From: Planctomonas deserti
Lineage (GTDB): Bacteria; Actinomycetota; Actinomycetes; Actinomycetales; Microbacteriaceae
DNA: 64,000 bases
Assembly: GCF_003067705.1 (NCBI RefSeq)
Contig: NZ_QANL01000001.1
Span: 1,054,001-1,118,000 of the forward strand
Reading direction: 5' to 3'
Shown here: piece by piece, positions 32,845 to 41,611 of the stretch
How positions within the stretch are numbered: position 1 is the first letter of the stretch
How the letters are laid out: each line of letters starts with the position of its first letter
The notes under the pieces: generated by a model
The model's database searches: none
Told to the model about the DNA's origin: nothing
What the model saw: only the letters and a program-made list of their open reading frames with translations
Program-made: the position numbers and the translations under genes

Positions 32845-34119
32845 ATGGCGACTGCAACTGCCCTAGCCCGGCCACGAACGCACGGCATCGTGCTCGACCT
32901 CATCCGTGCCGCGCGCACGATCAGCAGGGTCGAGCTGGTCGAGGCGTCGGGTCTCACCGGGGCCACGATCACCAACGTCGTGCGCGAGCTGCTGGACGAC
33001 GGCCTCATCGAGGAGGCGGGCAGGGCGGAGTCCACGGGCGGCAAGCCGAGGACGCTCCTGCGGCTCCGAGCCCGGGCCCGCTTCACGGTCGGGGTGCAGC
33101 TCGACCGGTGCAGCTGCACCATCGTCATCATCGACCTGGCCGGTCAGCTGGTCGCCCGCACGGCCATGGGCGGTGCCGGCCTCCGCTCGCCCCGCGAGAC
33201 CCTCATCGCGGTCGCGGACCACCTCGACGGACTCATGGCCACCGCGGACGTGCAGCGGAGCCTCGTGCTCGGCATCGGCCTCGTCAGCCAGGGTCCGCAG
33301 GACCTCACCTCGGGTCGCCTGCTTACCGGGAACCCCATGGGAGCCTGGCACGGCTACCCGCTTCTGGACGAGTTGGAGGCCATCACCGGGCTGCCCGTTC
33401 TGCTCGACAATGACGCGACGGCCGCCGCGATCGGCGAGTTCTGGATCGGCGGGGTCGAGCCTGCCAGCACGTACGGCTGCATCTACATGGCCAGCGGCAT
33501 CGGCGGTGGCGTCGTGAGCAGGGGCGGCGTGTACCGCGGCGGCACCTCGAACAGCGTCGAGATCGGCCACGTCTCCCTCGACATCGACGGCGAGACCTGC
33601 GAGTGCGGCAATCGCGGCTGCCTCGAGCACTACGCCGGACCGGAGGCCGTGATCGCGGGCGCCGAGCGGGTGCCCGGCCTCAGCCGCCGCCTCGGCCTCA
33701 CCCACGGTGACACGGACACCCTGGTGAACTTCACCCGCATCGCCCGCGCGGCGATGGCGGGGGACCCGGAGCCGCTGCGACTGCTGCACGCGTCCGCCCG
33801 ATACGTGGCGCACGCGGCCATCGGCCTCGCCAGCCTCTTCGACCTCGACGCCGTGGTGCTCGCGGGGCAGAGCTTCGCGTCCGCCGGCTCCATCTACGCC
33901 GAGGCGATGCAGACCCAGCTCGACCGCACGGGGTTCGCGCGCGACGTGCATCCCGTGCAAGTGTTGCTCTCGAAGAGCGGCGCGGACGCCGCCGCCATCG
34001 GTGGGGCGGTGCTCGTGCTGCGCAGCGAGCTGACCCCGCGCGACCTTCGCCGGCCGGACGGGCAGTCGCTGCGCTACACCGAGCCCCACCCCGTGCGCGA
34101 CCTACCCATCACCGCCTGA
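32845..34119 (+). CDS. ROK-family transcriptional repressor (XylR/NagC type)
   Basis: A 424-residue regulator. Residues 15-70 form a winged HTH (RTISRVELVEASGLTGATITNVVRELLDDGLI), then a ROK sugar-binding domain with LLDNDATAAAIGEFW and the zinc-binding CECGNRGC motif. The DxGxT phosphate-binding motif of ROK kinases is absent (VQLDRCSCTIVIID), consistent with a pure repressor. It is divergent from the ABC operon and upstream of the GH36 gene, so it probably controls both. A GAAGGAG ribosome-binding site at 32829-32836 supports the start. Confidence 0.92.
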   Translation: MATATALARPRTHGIVLDLIRAARTISRVELVEASGLTGATITNVVRELLDDGLIEEAGRAESTGGKPRTLLRLRARARFTVGVQLDRCSCTIVIIDLAGQLVARTAMGGAGLRSPRETLIAVADHLDGLMATADVQRSLVLGIGLVSQGPQDLTSGRLLTGNPMGAWHGYPLLDELEAITGLPVLLDNDATAAAIGEFWIGGVEPASTYGCIYMASGIGGGVVSRGGVYRGGTSNSVEIGHVSLDIDGETCECGNRGCLEHYAGPEAVIAGAERVPGLSRRLGLTHGDTDTLVNFTRIARAAMAGDPEPLRLLHASARYVAHAAIGLASLFDLDAVVLAGQSFASAGSIYAEAMQTQLDRTGFARDVHPVQVLLSKSGADAAAIGGAVLVLRSELTPRDLRRPDGQSLRYTEPHPVRDLPITA

Positions 34120-34293
34120 CGCGGCAGCGCACGGGGTCCCCGGCGCCAAGCCCGATCGCCGAGCCCGGTCGCCGGGGCCGGATGCCGGGTCCGAATGCCG
34201 TTCGCCGGGACGATCCACCGGGACGCCTCAGGCAATCACCATCACCCATCGCCACGCACCGAGACGCACTGCCCCGCACCGACAAGGAGACCC

Positions 34294-36450
34294 ATGACCG
34301 ATTCCACTCCCGACTCCGCCGCCTCCGAGTACGCGGTGCTGCGCCGCGAGGGCACGTCCCTCGTCGTGGAGCGCCCGGCCGCGGGACTGCCTCGCGTGCT
34401 GCACTGGGGCGCCGACCTCGGCGCCCTCGACCCCTCGGCATGCTCCGAGCTGGCGGTCGCCATCAGCAGGCAGACCGCCCCGGGCACGCTCGACGCCGCG
34501 TGGCAGCTGACGATCCTTCCGCAGGAGGCGGACGGCTGGGCGGGGCGCCCCGGTGCGCTCTTCGCCCGCCAGGGCCGGCCGGTCTTCCCGCGCTGGAGCG
34601 TGGAGGAGTTCGCCGCCGACGGCGCGACCCTCACGGTGCGTGCCGCCGACGCCGCGGAGTCCCTCGCGCTCACCGCGACGATCGCGATCCTCGACGGCGG
34701 CGTCGTCACCGTGCGGCACGAGCTGACCAACACGGGAACGGACGCCGTCGCGGTCGAGTGGATCGAGGCGACGCTGCCCGCACCCAAGGCGGTGGACCAC
34801 CTCACCGAGTTCTCCGGACGCTGGACCCGCGAGAAGGCGCCGCACACCGGTCCCATGCCGCGGGGCGCGCACGTGCGGCAGACCCGCCGCGGGCGCAGCG
34901 GCCACGACGCGCCGCACGTGCTGCTCGCCTCGATCGATGCACCGCGTGACCGCTCCGGCGAGGTCTGGGCCGTGCACCTCGGGTGGAGTGCGGACGTGAC
35001 GTACCGCACCGACCGGATGACCGAGTCCGTCGCGGTGCTCGGGGCCGGTGAGATGCTGCGTCCCGGCGAGATCACTCTCGCGGCCGGCCAGTCGTACGAG
35101 ACGCCGGTCTGCTACTTCGCCTGGAGCGACGGCGGCCTGGACGGCATCAGCGCCCGGTTCCACCGCTACCTGCGCGCGCGGCCGCAGCACCCGAAGTCCC
35201 CGCGCCCCCTCGTGCTGAACACGTGGGAGGCGGTGTACTTCGACCACAACCCGGAGTTCCTGCTGAGCCTCGCGGACACGGCCGCCGGCGTCGGCATCGA
35301 GCGGTTCGTGCTCGACGACGGGTGGTTCATGGCGAGGCGCGATGACACGAAGGGACTCGGCGACTGGGTCGTCGACCCGGCCGTGTGGCCGGACGGGCTC
35401 GAGCCGCTCGCCGAGCGCGTGCACGAGCGCGGCATGGAGTTCGGCCTGTGGTTCGAGCCGGAGATGGTGAACCTGGACTCCGACGTCGCGCGGGCGCATC
35501 CCGACTGGCTGCTGCACAATCCCGCGCACATCGAGCACCCGGCCGAGCTGTCCTGGCGCACCCAGTTCGTGCTCGACCTCGCCAACCCCGACGCCTACGC
35601 GCACGTGTTCGGGCAGATGGACGAGCTCGTCACGCGGCTCGGCATCGACTTCATCAAGTGGGACCACAACCGCGACCTCGTGGAGGCGATCCACGACGGC
35701 AACTACGGCGTGCACGAGCAGACGCTCGCCGCGTATCGCCTGATCGCGGAGCTGAAGGCGCGCCACCCCGGGCTGGAGATCGAGTCGTGCTCCAGCGGCG
35801 GCGCGCGCACCGACCTCGGCATCCTGCAGATCACCGACCGCGTGTGGGCGAGCGACTCGAACGACCCGGTGGAGCGGCAGGACATCCAGCGCTGGACGGA
35901 GCTGCTGCTGCCGCCGGAGCTCGTCGGCGCGCACGTCGGCCCCTCGCCCGCGCACAGCTCGGGCCGGTTCACCGACCTGAGCTACCGCATGGCCACGAGC
36001 CTCGTCGGCTCATCGGGCTTCGAGTGGAACATCGCCGAGTGCAGTGAGGAGGAGCTCGAGACCATCGCGCGCTTCGCCGCCCTCTACAAGGAGGTGCGCC
36101 ACGTGCTGCACGGCGGCACGGTCGTGCACGGCGACGTGCGCGACCCGGGACTCCGGCTGCACGGCTTCGTGGCCGAGGATGCCGCGGAGGCCGTGTACGT
36201 GATCGCGAGCATCGTCACGCTCGAGGACTCGCTGCCAGAGCGGGCGCGCCTGCACGGGCTCGACCCCGACCGCACCTACCGCGTCCGGGTGCGGAAGGAG
36301 ATCGGCGACACCCAGTACGGCTGGCACCACCCCGAGTGGCTGTCCCGCGGCGAGGTGACCCTGCCCGGATCCGTGCTCGGCACCGTGGGCCTGCAGCTGC
36401 CGCCGCTCTGGCCGGCCCAGGCGGTCGTGCTGCACGTGACGGCGGTCTGA
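34294..36450 (+). CDS. GH36 alpha-galactosidase
   Basis: A 718-residue GH36 enzyme without signal peptide. The nucleophile aspartate is in DFIKWDHNRD and the acid/base aspartate in VWASDSNDPVERQ; VLDDGWFMARRDD, GLWFEPEMVN and CSSGGARTDLG are further signatures. An AAGGAGA ribosome-binding site precedes ATG 34294, although the frame opens earlier. It would cleave alpha-1,6-galactosides (melibiose, raffinose or galactomannan side chains) imported by the adjacent ABC system. It follows the ROK gene by 174 bp and may be its target. Confidence 0.93.
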   Translation: MTDSTPDSAASEYAVLRREGTSLVVERPAAGLPRVLHWGADLGALDPSACSELAVAISRQTAPGTLDAAWQLTILPQEADGWAGRPGALFARQGRPVFPRWSVEEFAADGATLTVRAADAAESLALTATIAILDGGVVTVRHELTNTGTDAVAVEWIEATLPAPKAVDHLTEFSGRWTREKAPHTGPMPRGAHVRQTRRGRSGHDAPHVLLASIDAPRDRSGEVWAVHLGWSADVTYRTDRMTESVAVLGAGEMLRPGEITLAAGQSYETPVCYFAWSDGGLDGISARFHRYLRARPQHPKSPRPLVLNTWEAVYFDHNPEFLLSLADTAAGVGIERFVLDDGWFMARRDDTKGLGDWVVDPAVWPDGLEPLAERVHERGMEFGLWFEPEMVNLDSDVARAHPDWLLHNPAHIEHPAELSWRTQFVLDLANPDAYAHVFGQMDELVTRLGIDFIKWDHNRDLVEAIHDGNYGVHEQTLAAYRLIAELKARHPGLEIESCSSGGARTDLGILQITDRVWASDSNDPVERQDIQRWTELLLPPELVGAHVGPSPAHSSGRFTDLSYRMATSLVGSSGFEWNIAECSEEELETIARFAALYKEVRHVLHGGTVVHGDVRDPGLRLHGFVAEDAAEAVYVIASIVTLEDSLPERARLHGLDPDRTYRVRVRKEIGDTQYGWHHPEWLSRGEVTLPGSVLGTVGLQLPPLWPAQAVVLHVTAV

Positions 36451-36498
36451 CCCGGCGGCGCCGAGGCGGGAGGCGCCGTCGCCCCTGGTCTAGGCGGG

Positions 36499-36597
36499 GG
36501 TGCCGTTGTGCCGCGCGGGATGAGGTGCGGCGGTTGGGGTTCAGTCGCCTCTGCTCGGGGGAGGTGCCGTTGTGCCGCGCGGGATGAAGTGCGGCAG
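36499..36597. repeat. 64-bp-spaced duplication of the 3' end of the LacI-like gene
   Basis: Bases 36563-36597 lie inside the 3' end of the LacI-like gene and encode HFIPRGTTAPP. A near-identical copy at 36499-36533, beyond the stop, still encodes HLIPRGTTAPP in another frame. This looks like a partial tandem duplication of a gene end. Confidence 0.75.
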
Positions 36598-37410
36598 TGG
36601 CGCCTCCCGGCTCGGCGCTTCCTTGCCCTCGAGCAGCGCGAGCAGGGCGGCACCGGCGAGCTCGCCGAGCTCGTGCACGTCGTGGCTCATGGCCGACAGC
36701 GGAGGCGAGGCGAGGCGGCAGAAGGTGGAGTCGTCCCAGGCGAGCAACGACAGCCGGTCGGGGACGGGGATGCCGAGCTCGTGGGCGACCGAGAGGCCGC
36801 CGACCGCCATCATGTCGTTGTCGTAGACGATCGCCGTGGGCGGGGTCTCGGCCGCGAGCAGCGCACGCGTGCCGTCCGCGCCGCTGGCCTCGGTGTAGTC
36901 GCCCTCGACCGTCGTGCCCTCGGCCCCGGCCTCGCTCACGGCGGAGTCGAAGGCGCTCGAGCGCGACTTCGAGTGCAGGAGGCCGAGCGGCCCCGACACC
37001 CGGCCGATGCGGCGGTGGCCGAGGCTGGTGAGCGCGCGAACGGCATCCAGCATCGCGCCGTAGTTGTCGACCCGCACCGACGTCACAGGCTCGCTCGAGG
37101 CGGGCTCGCCCAGCACGACGGCGGCGAGGCCTAGCGAGCGGATGCGGTCGGCCCGCACGTCGTGGTCGATGAGGTCGCCGAGCAGCACGCCGGCGACGGT
37201 GCCGAGCTTCGCCCAGCGATCGTACGTCTCCAGCTCCGCGTCGCGATCGGGCACCACCTGCAGCAGCACCGAGTAGCCCTGCTCGCCGAGCACGCCCTCC
37301 ATGCCGGCGATGATCTCGGAATAGAAGGGGTCGATGCCCAGGGTCCGCGGCGACCGGCGGAGCACCAGGCCGACCGACGTCGGCCGCCCCGTGCGCTCGT
37401 GGATGCTCAT
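36541..37410 (-). CDS. LacI-like effector-domain protein lacking the DNA-binding domain
   Basis: A 289-residue protein homologous to the sugar-binding part of LacI regulators (VGLVLRRSP at the start, FYSEIIAGMEGVL, SLGHRRIGRVSGP, LPHFIPRGTTAPP at the end). The HTH and hinge (about 55 residues) that should precede VGLVL are missing. Upstream sequence is a short spacer and then repeats, with no HTH in any frame. A slightly longer start (GTG 37425, preceded by GGAGA) would not restore it. It could be a non-DNA-binding ligand sensor, a dominant-negative partner, or a decaying gene. It converges with the GH36 gene. Confidence 0.75.
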   Translation of the reverse strand: MSIHERTGRPTSVGLVLRRSPRTLGIDPFYSEIIAGMEGVLGEQGYSVLLQVVPDRDAELETYDRWAKLGTVAGVLLGDLIDHDVRADRIRSLGLAAVVLGEPASSEPVTSVRVDNYGAMLDAVRALTSLGHRRIGRVSGPLGLLHSKSRSSAFDSAVSEAGAEGTTVEGDYTEASGADGTRALLAAETPPTAIVYDNDMMAVGGLSVAHELGIPVPDRLSLLAWDDSTFCRLASPPLSAMSHDVHELGELAGAALLALLEGKEAPSREAPLPHFIPRGTTAPPPSRGD

Positions 37411-37484
37411 CCCTGCAGTATCCACCACCCGTCTCCACCTGCACGGGGCGGCGGCGGTTCTCCCCGCGGTCCCGGAGCCTCGCA

Positions 37485-37584
37485 CGGTCCCTGAGCCCGT
37501 CGAAGGGACGCGCCCGCCACACGGTCCCTGAGCCTGTCGAAGGGACGCAGCCGTGACACGGTCCCTGAGCCTGTCGAAGGGACG
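37485..37584. repeat. Three G-type palindromes in the same orientation
   Basis: Rightward copies of GGTCCCTGAGC...GTCGAAGGGACG at 37485-37510, 37522-37547 and 37559-37584, spaced 37 bp. They lie between the start of the LacI-like gene and that of the divergent ROK gene. Confidence 0.85.
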
Positions 37585-37757
37585 CGCCTCTACCGCCGGC
37601 GCGTACCCATCCGCCCATCGGCCGCGGCGCGCCACTCACCTCGACGCCACCCAGGGAACCGGACGGCGCCCGCGGGGTGATAGGAATTGCTGTGCGACCG
37701 CGAATGCCGCGGCGCAGCGACGAGATCCCCACCCGTTGCTTGGACGGTCGTCTCGAG

Positions 37758-39059
37758 GTGAACGCCATCTCCACCACGCATCGCGGTGAAGCGCCCGCCC
37801 GATCGCGCTCGTCGCTGGCCGTCGCCACGAGCCGCGGCCTGGTCTTCGACCTGATCCGCTCGCGCGGTCCCATCAGCAGGGTCGTGCTTGCGGCATCCAC
37901 CGGTCTGACCCAGGCGACGATGTCGTACGTGGTCCGCGAGCTCATCGAGGACGGCCTCGTGATCGAGACCGGGCACGGCGAGTCCACGGGCGGGAAGCGG
38001 CCGACGCTGCTCGACATCGACCCCGCCGCGCGGTTCGCCGTCGGGGTGCAGCTCGGGGCGGACGAGATCACCTACGTCGTCACGAACCTGGGCGGCGCCA
38101 TCATCGGCCGCACCCGCACGCACGGCCCGACCGACGACCCCGAGCACGTGGTCACCCAGATCGCGGACCGCATCGCCGAACTGCTCGACAACGTGGGCGT
38201 CCGTCGCGATCGGGTCGTCGGGCTCGGCATCGTGGCACCCGGCCCCCTCGACCTGGTGTCCGGCACGATCTTCGCGCCGCCCACCATGACGGCCTGGCAG
38301 CAGTTCCCCCTGCGCAGCCGGCTCGCCCAGGCGACCGGGCTGCCCGTGCTGCTCGACAACGACGCGACGGCCGCCGCGGTGGCGGAGTTCTGGGGCGGCG
38401 CGCTCGCCGACTCCAAGGCGCACATGACGGTCTACATGGGTGCCGGCATCGGCGCGGGCATCGTGCTCGGCGGGACGGTGTTCCGCGGCGCGAGCGGCAA
38501 CACCGGCGAGCTCGGCCAGGCGCTGCACCGCTCCGGCTCCGCGTCAGGGTCGGGATCCGCATCCGTATCCGTATCCGCATCCGCATCCGCATCCGGATCC
38601 GCGTCCGAGGACGAGTGGGTCACGGTCGAGGACGTCGCCGCGCCCGCCGCGGTCGCCGCACGCGCGCGGGCCGCGATCACGTCCGGCGTCCTGACCGGCA
38701 TCGAGCTCACCGCCGACGCGAATCCCTACCGCGACTTCGCCCTGGTGGCCCTCGCCGCCACCCGCGGCAACGCGGAGGCCCTCGCCCTCATCGCGGAGTC
38801 GGCGGAGGCGCTAGCCGGGGCCGTCGTGTCCGCGGCCAACATCCTCGACCTCGACTCGGTCGTGCTCGCGGGGCCGTCGTTCGCCACCGCCGGATCCCTC
38901 TACGTGCGCGTGCTGAAGCGCAAGCTGGACGCGCGGTTCTTCGCGGGCGACCTGCACGATGTGCAGGTGCGGCTCTCGGGCCAGGTCGCGGAGGCCGCCG
39001 CGGTGGGCGGCGCGGCCCTCGTGCTGCAGAACACCCTCTCGCCCCGCTCCTTCGCCTGA
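37758..39059 (+). CDS. ROK-family regulator with degenerate zinc motif and Ser/Ala repeat insert
   Basis: A 433-residue ROK repressor (from GTG 37758; ATG 37704 is an alternative). The wHTH reads RGPISRVVLAASTGLTQATMSYVVRELIEDGLV and the sugar domain has VLLDNDATAAAVAEFWGG. Where its homologue at 32845 has CECGNRGC, this protein has a run of Ser/Ala/Gly/Val (SGSASGSGSASVSVSASASA...) encoded by six-base repeats, so the structural zinc site is gone. The rest is intact and in frame. It is divergent from the LacI-like gene with palindromic repeats between. Its target is unknown. Confidence 0.82.
   Translation: MNAISTTHRGEAPARSRSSLAVATSRGLVFDLIRSRGPISRVVLAASTGLTQATMSYVVRELIEDGLVIETGHGESTGGKRPTLLDIDPAARFAVGVQLGADEITYVVTNLGGAIIGRTRTHGPTDDPEHVVTQIADRIAELLDNVGVRRDRVVGLGIVAPGPLDLVSGTIFAPPTMTAWQQFPLRSRLAQATGLPVLLDNDATAAAVAEFWGGALADSKAHMTVYMGAGIGAGIVLGGTVFRGASGNTGELGQALHRSGSASGSGSASVSVSASASASGSASEDEWVTVEDVAAPAAVAARARAAITSGVLTGIELTADANPYRDFALVALAATRGNAEALALIAESAEALAGAVVSAANILDLDSVVLAGPSFATAGSLYVRVLKRKLDARFFAGDLHDVQVRLSGQVAEAAAVGGAALVLQNTLSPRSFA
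38531..38607 (+). repeat. In-frame hexanucleotide microsatellite inside the ROK gene
   Basis: About a dozen variants of a six-base unit (TCCGCA, TCCGTA, TCCGGA) encode alternating Ser and Ala, Val or Gly. Length changes in steps of six bases would stay in frame. Confidence 0.85.
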
Positions 39060-39100
39060 CCCGCCCGCCCTGCACCCCGCGAGCCCCGCATACCCTCCGG

Positions 39101-39156
39101 TGAGGTGCCCACTTCGGTCCCGAATCCGGCCCGAGCGCATCCGATCGGGCACCTCA
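39101..39156. repeat. Palindromic element, copy B (56 bp)
   Basis: Ends TGAGGTGCC and GGCACCTCA, with the conserved inner TTCGGTCC at the left and a variable core. Seventeen bases separate it from copy C. Confidence 0.8.
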
Positions 39157-39173
39157 CTGGAGAGACATTCCGG

Positions 39174-39230
39174 TGAGGTGCCCACTTCGGTCCCGGATTC
39201 GGGCGGAGGGCATCCGAAGCGGGCACCTCA
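39174..39230. repeat. 57-bp palindromic element, copy C
   Basis: Same ends as copy B, and the first 22 bases are identical to it, while the cores differ. Tandem direct orientation between the ROK gene and the alpha/beta hydrolase. Confidence 0.8.
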
Positions 39231-39303
39231 CGGGAGTGGCAACCTCGGGAGGGGGATCGCGCCGGCGGCGCGGGGCGGACGATCGCGGTGACAGAATGCA
39301 GCC

Positions 39304-40152
39304 ATGCCGCAGTTCACGGACGCATTCGGCGTCGCCGTCACGTACTACGAGTGGGAGGCGGACGCGCCCCGGGGCGTCGTGCAGATCGCCCACGGGCTCG
39401 GCGAGCACGCGCGCCGCTACACCGTGCTCGCGGGGGAACTCGTCGCCGCCGGTTACAGCGTTTACGCGAACGATCACCGGGGGCACGGGCAGACGGGCCT
39501 TGATCAGCACGGCGGCGACGCCGCGAAGCTGGGGCGGCTCGGCCCCGGCGGCCTCCCCGCCATCCTCGACGGCGCGCACCAGCTCACCGGCATCCTGCGC
39601 GAGCGCCACCCCGAGCTGCCCATCGTGCTCCTCGGGCACAGCTTCGGCTCGCTGGTCGCGCAGATCCTGCTGAACCGCTGGTCGCAGGACTACGCCGGGG
39701 TCGTGCTCACCGGCACCGCGACGCGCCTGCCCGGCCTCGTGAACGGGGGGGACCTGAATCGACTCCACAAGCACCTCGGGTCCACGGGCCGGGAGTGGCT
39801 GAGCCGCGACATCGCCGTGCAGGAGGCCTTCCGCGACGACCCGCTGACCTTCCCCGCTGATGCGTTCAGGGTCTTCGGACTTCCGCAGGGCTTGCGCCTC
39901 TACGGGTTGCCCGCGCGCCGGCTGCCGAATCGGCTGCCGCTGCTCATCCAGATCGGCGGCGAGGACTCGCTCGGCGGCGAGCGGAGCGTGAACTGGCTGG
40001 CTGCGATCTACCGCAGGCGCTCCGGGCTGACGGACGTGAGCGTCCGCGTGTATCCCGAGGCCCGGCACGAGGTCTTCAACGAGACGAACCGCCTCGAGGT
40101 GGTGGAGGACCTCATCACCTGGCTGGACACGCACGTCCCACCCGCCCCCTAG
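39304..40152 (+). CDS. Alpha/beta hydrolase, monoacylglycerol-lipase-like
   Basis: A 282-residue serine hydrolase. The catalytic triad is visible: S113 in LLGHSFGS, D221 in IGGEDSLGG and H255 in EARHEVFNE. The oxyanion region IAHGLGEHARRY and YANDHRGHG are typical of monoacylglycerol lipase or lysophospholipase relatives (serine aminopeptidase S33 fold). There is no signal peptide, so it acts in the cytoplasm. It lies between palindromic elements on both sides, with no evident operon partner. Confidence 0.87.
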   Translation: MPQFTDAFGVAVTYYEWEADAPRGVVQIAHGLGEHARRYTVLAGELVAAGYSVYANDHRGHGQTGLDQHGGDAAKLGRLGPGGLPAILDGAHQLTGILRERHPELPIVLLGHSFGSLVAQILLNRWSQDYAGVVLTGTATRLPGLVNGGDLNRLHKHLGSTGREWLSRDIAVQEAFRDDPLTFPADAFRVFGLPQGLRLYGLPARRLPNRLPLLIQIGGEDSLGGERSVNWLAAIYRRRSGLTDVSVRVYPEARHEVFNETNRLEVVEDLITWLDTHVPPAP

Positions 40153-40181
40153 CCCCCGCCGCGCACCGCCCGCTCTCGCCG

Positions 40182-40238
40182 TGAGGTGCCGAAATCGGTC
40201 CCTTTTTCGCCGTATTCGCGTCCGAATCGGGCACCTCA
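40182..40238. repeat. 57-bp palindromic element, copy D
   Basis: Ends TGAGGTGCC and GGCACCTCA with inner ATCGGTCC and TCCGAAT, and an AT-richer core, between the hydrolase stop and the ligase start. Confidence 0.8.
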
Positions 40239-40314
40239 GCGGCACGGGAGGACCGGAGCGCAACCGGAGCGTGACGCATCCGGGCGGCACAGGGGGCGGG
40301 GTTAGGCTCGCTGC

Positions 40315-41364
40315 ATGCATGGTGAGTACAAGGTGCCGGGCGGCAAGCTGGTCGTCGTCGACCTGGACGTCGTGGACGACCGGATCGCGAACTTCCGCCT
40401 CGCGGGCGACTTCTTCCTCGAGCCGGACGAGGCGCTGCCACTCATCGACGCGGCCGTGAACGGGCTCCCCGCGAACGCCGACGCCAAGACCATCAGCGCG
40501 GCCGTAATCGCCGCGCTGCCGCAGGGCGCCGTGCTGCTCGGCTTCAGCGCGGATGCCGTCGGCGTGGCCGTTCGTCGCTCGCTCGCCCGGGCCACGGCCT
40601 GGCGCGACTACGACTGGCAGCTCATCCACGACCGGGCGTACCCGCCCGTGCAGCAGCTCGCCCTCGACGAGGTGCTGGCCGAGGAGGTCGGCGCAGGCCG
40701 CCGCGCGCCGACCCTGCGCATCTGGGAGTGGGACGAGTCCGCGGTCGTGATCGGCAGTTTCCAGTCGCTGAAGAACGAGGTCGACCCCGAGGGCGCCGCG
40801 AAGTACGGCTTCGACGTCGTGCGCCGCATCAGCGGGGGTGGCGCGATGCTGATGGAGAAGGGATCCGTCATCAGCTACTCGATCTACGCGCCGCTCGACC
40901 TCGTGCAGGGCATGACCTTCGCCGACTCCTACGCCTACCTCGACGAGTGGGTGATCCTCGCCCTGCGCAGCCTCGGTATCGATGCGTTCTACCAGCCGCT
41001 GAACGACATCACGAGCGCCAAGGGCAAGATCGGCGGGGCCGCGCAGAAGCGGCTGGGCAACGGTGCCGTCATGCACCACGCGACGCTCAGCTACGACATG
41101 GACGGCGACAAGATGGTGCAGGTGCTGCGCATCGGCCGCGAGAAGATCAGCGACAAGGGCATCACGAGCGCGGCCAAGCGCGTCGACCCGCTGCGCAGCC
41201 AGACCGGCCTCTCCCGCGCCGAGATCATCGAGCGCATGAAGGGCACGTTCACCGACCTCTACGGCGCGACCCCGGACGAGATCACGCCGGACGAGCTCGA
41301 GAAGAGCGAGCGCCTCGTCGCCGAGAAGTTCTCGACGCCGGAGTGGATCGCCCGCGTCCCCTGA
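40315..41364 (+). CDS. Lipoate-protein ligase with N-terminal accessory domain
   Basis: A 349-residue protein. Residues 1-85 resemble the small accessory domain of lipoate ligases (GGKLVVVDLDV, IANFRLAGDFF, LP..A); residues 100-349 form the biotin/lipoate ligase catalytic domain with RRISGGGAML (lipoyl-AMP loop) and KIGGAAQKR containing the catalytic-type lysine. In E. coli LplA the accessory domain is C-terminal, so the order is reversed here. It would attach free lipoate to 2-oxo-acid dehydrogenase E2 or GcvH. No H-protein or E2 gene is adjacent. Confidence 0.83.
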   Translation: MHGEYKVPGGKLVVVDLDVVDDRIANFRLAGDFFLEPDEALPLIDAAVNGLPANADAKTISAAVIAALPQGAVLLGFSADAVGVAVRRSLARATAWRDYDWQLIHDRAYPPVQQLALDEVLAEEVGAGRRAPTLRIWEWDESAVVIGSFQSLKNEVDPEGAAKYGFDVVRRISGGGAMLMEKGSVISYSIYAPLDLVQGMTFADSYAYLDEWVILALRSLGIDAFYQPLNDITSAKGKIGGAAQKRLGNGAVMHHATLSYDMDGDKMVQVLRIGREKISDKGITSAAKRVDPLRSQTGLSRAEIIERMKGTFTDLYGATPDEITPDELEKSERLVAEKFSTPEWIARVP

Positions 41365-41377
41365 TCCGGCACCCGCC

Positions 41378-41611
41378 GTGGCAGCGAAGCAGCTCCGCAT
41401 CCCGCTCGAGTCCTCCGTGCTCGAGGCGGTGAGCTACGACCAGGGGACGTCGCAGCTCACGGTCTGGTTCGTGTCCGGCGCGAAGTACCGCTACTCCGGG
41501 GTGCCGCCGGAGGTCGTGCTCGAGCTGCTGGAGCCGGCGGACGGCTCGCACGGGAGGGCGTACTCCCGCCTCGTGCGCGACCACTATCCCTACGACCGGC
41601 TGCGGGGCTGA
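41378..41611 (+). CDS. KTSC-domain protein
   Basis: A 77-residue protein with the KTSC fold pattern: SSVLEAVSYDQGTSQLTVWFVSGAKYRYSGVPPEVVLELL. The domain is often found fused to or near lysyl-tRNA synthetase-type proteins or alone; its role is unknown. GTG 41378 follows the ligase stop by 13 bases, so it is probably co-transcribed. Confidence 0.8.
   Translation: MAAKQLRIPLESSVLEAVSYDQGTSQLTVWFVSGAKYRYSGVPPEVVLELLEPADGSHGRAYSRLVRDHYPYDRLRG

Noticed and set aside
36499-36597. A third interspersed palindrome family
   Set aside because: The better explanation is duplication of the 3' end of the LacI-like gene, since both copies encode the typical LacI C-terminal sequence.
39101-39230. Possible two-unit CRISPR or small RNA gene
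   Set aside because: Each unit is a complete inverted repeat and the same element occurs singly elsewhere, fitting an interspersed palindrome better.
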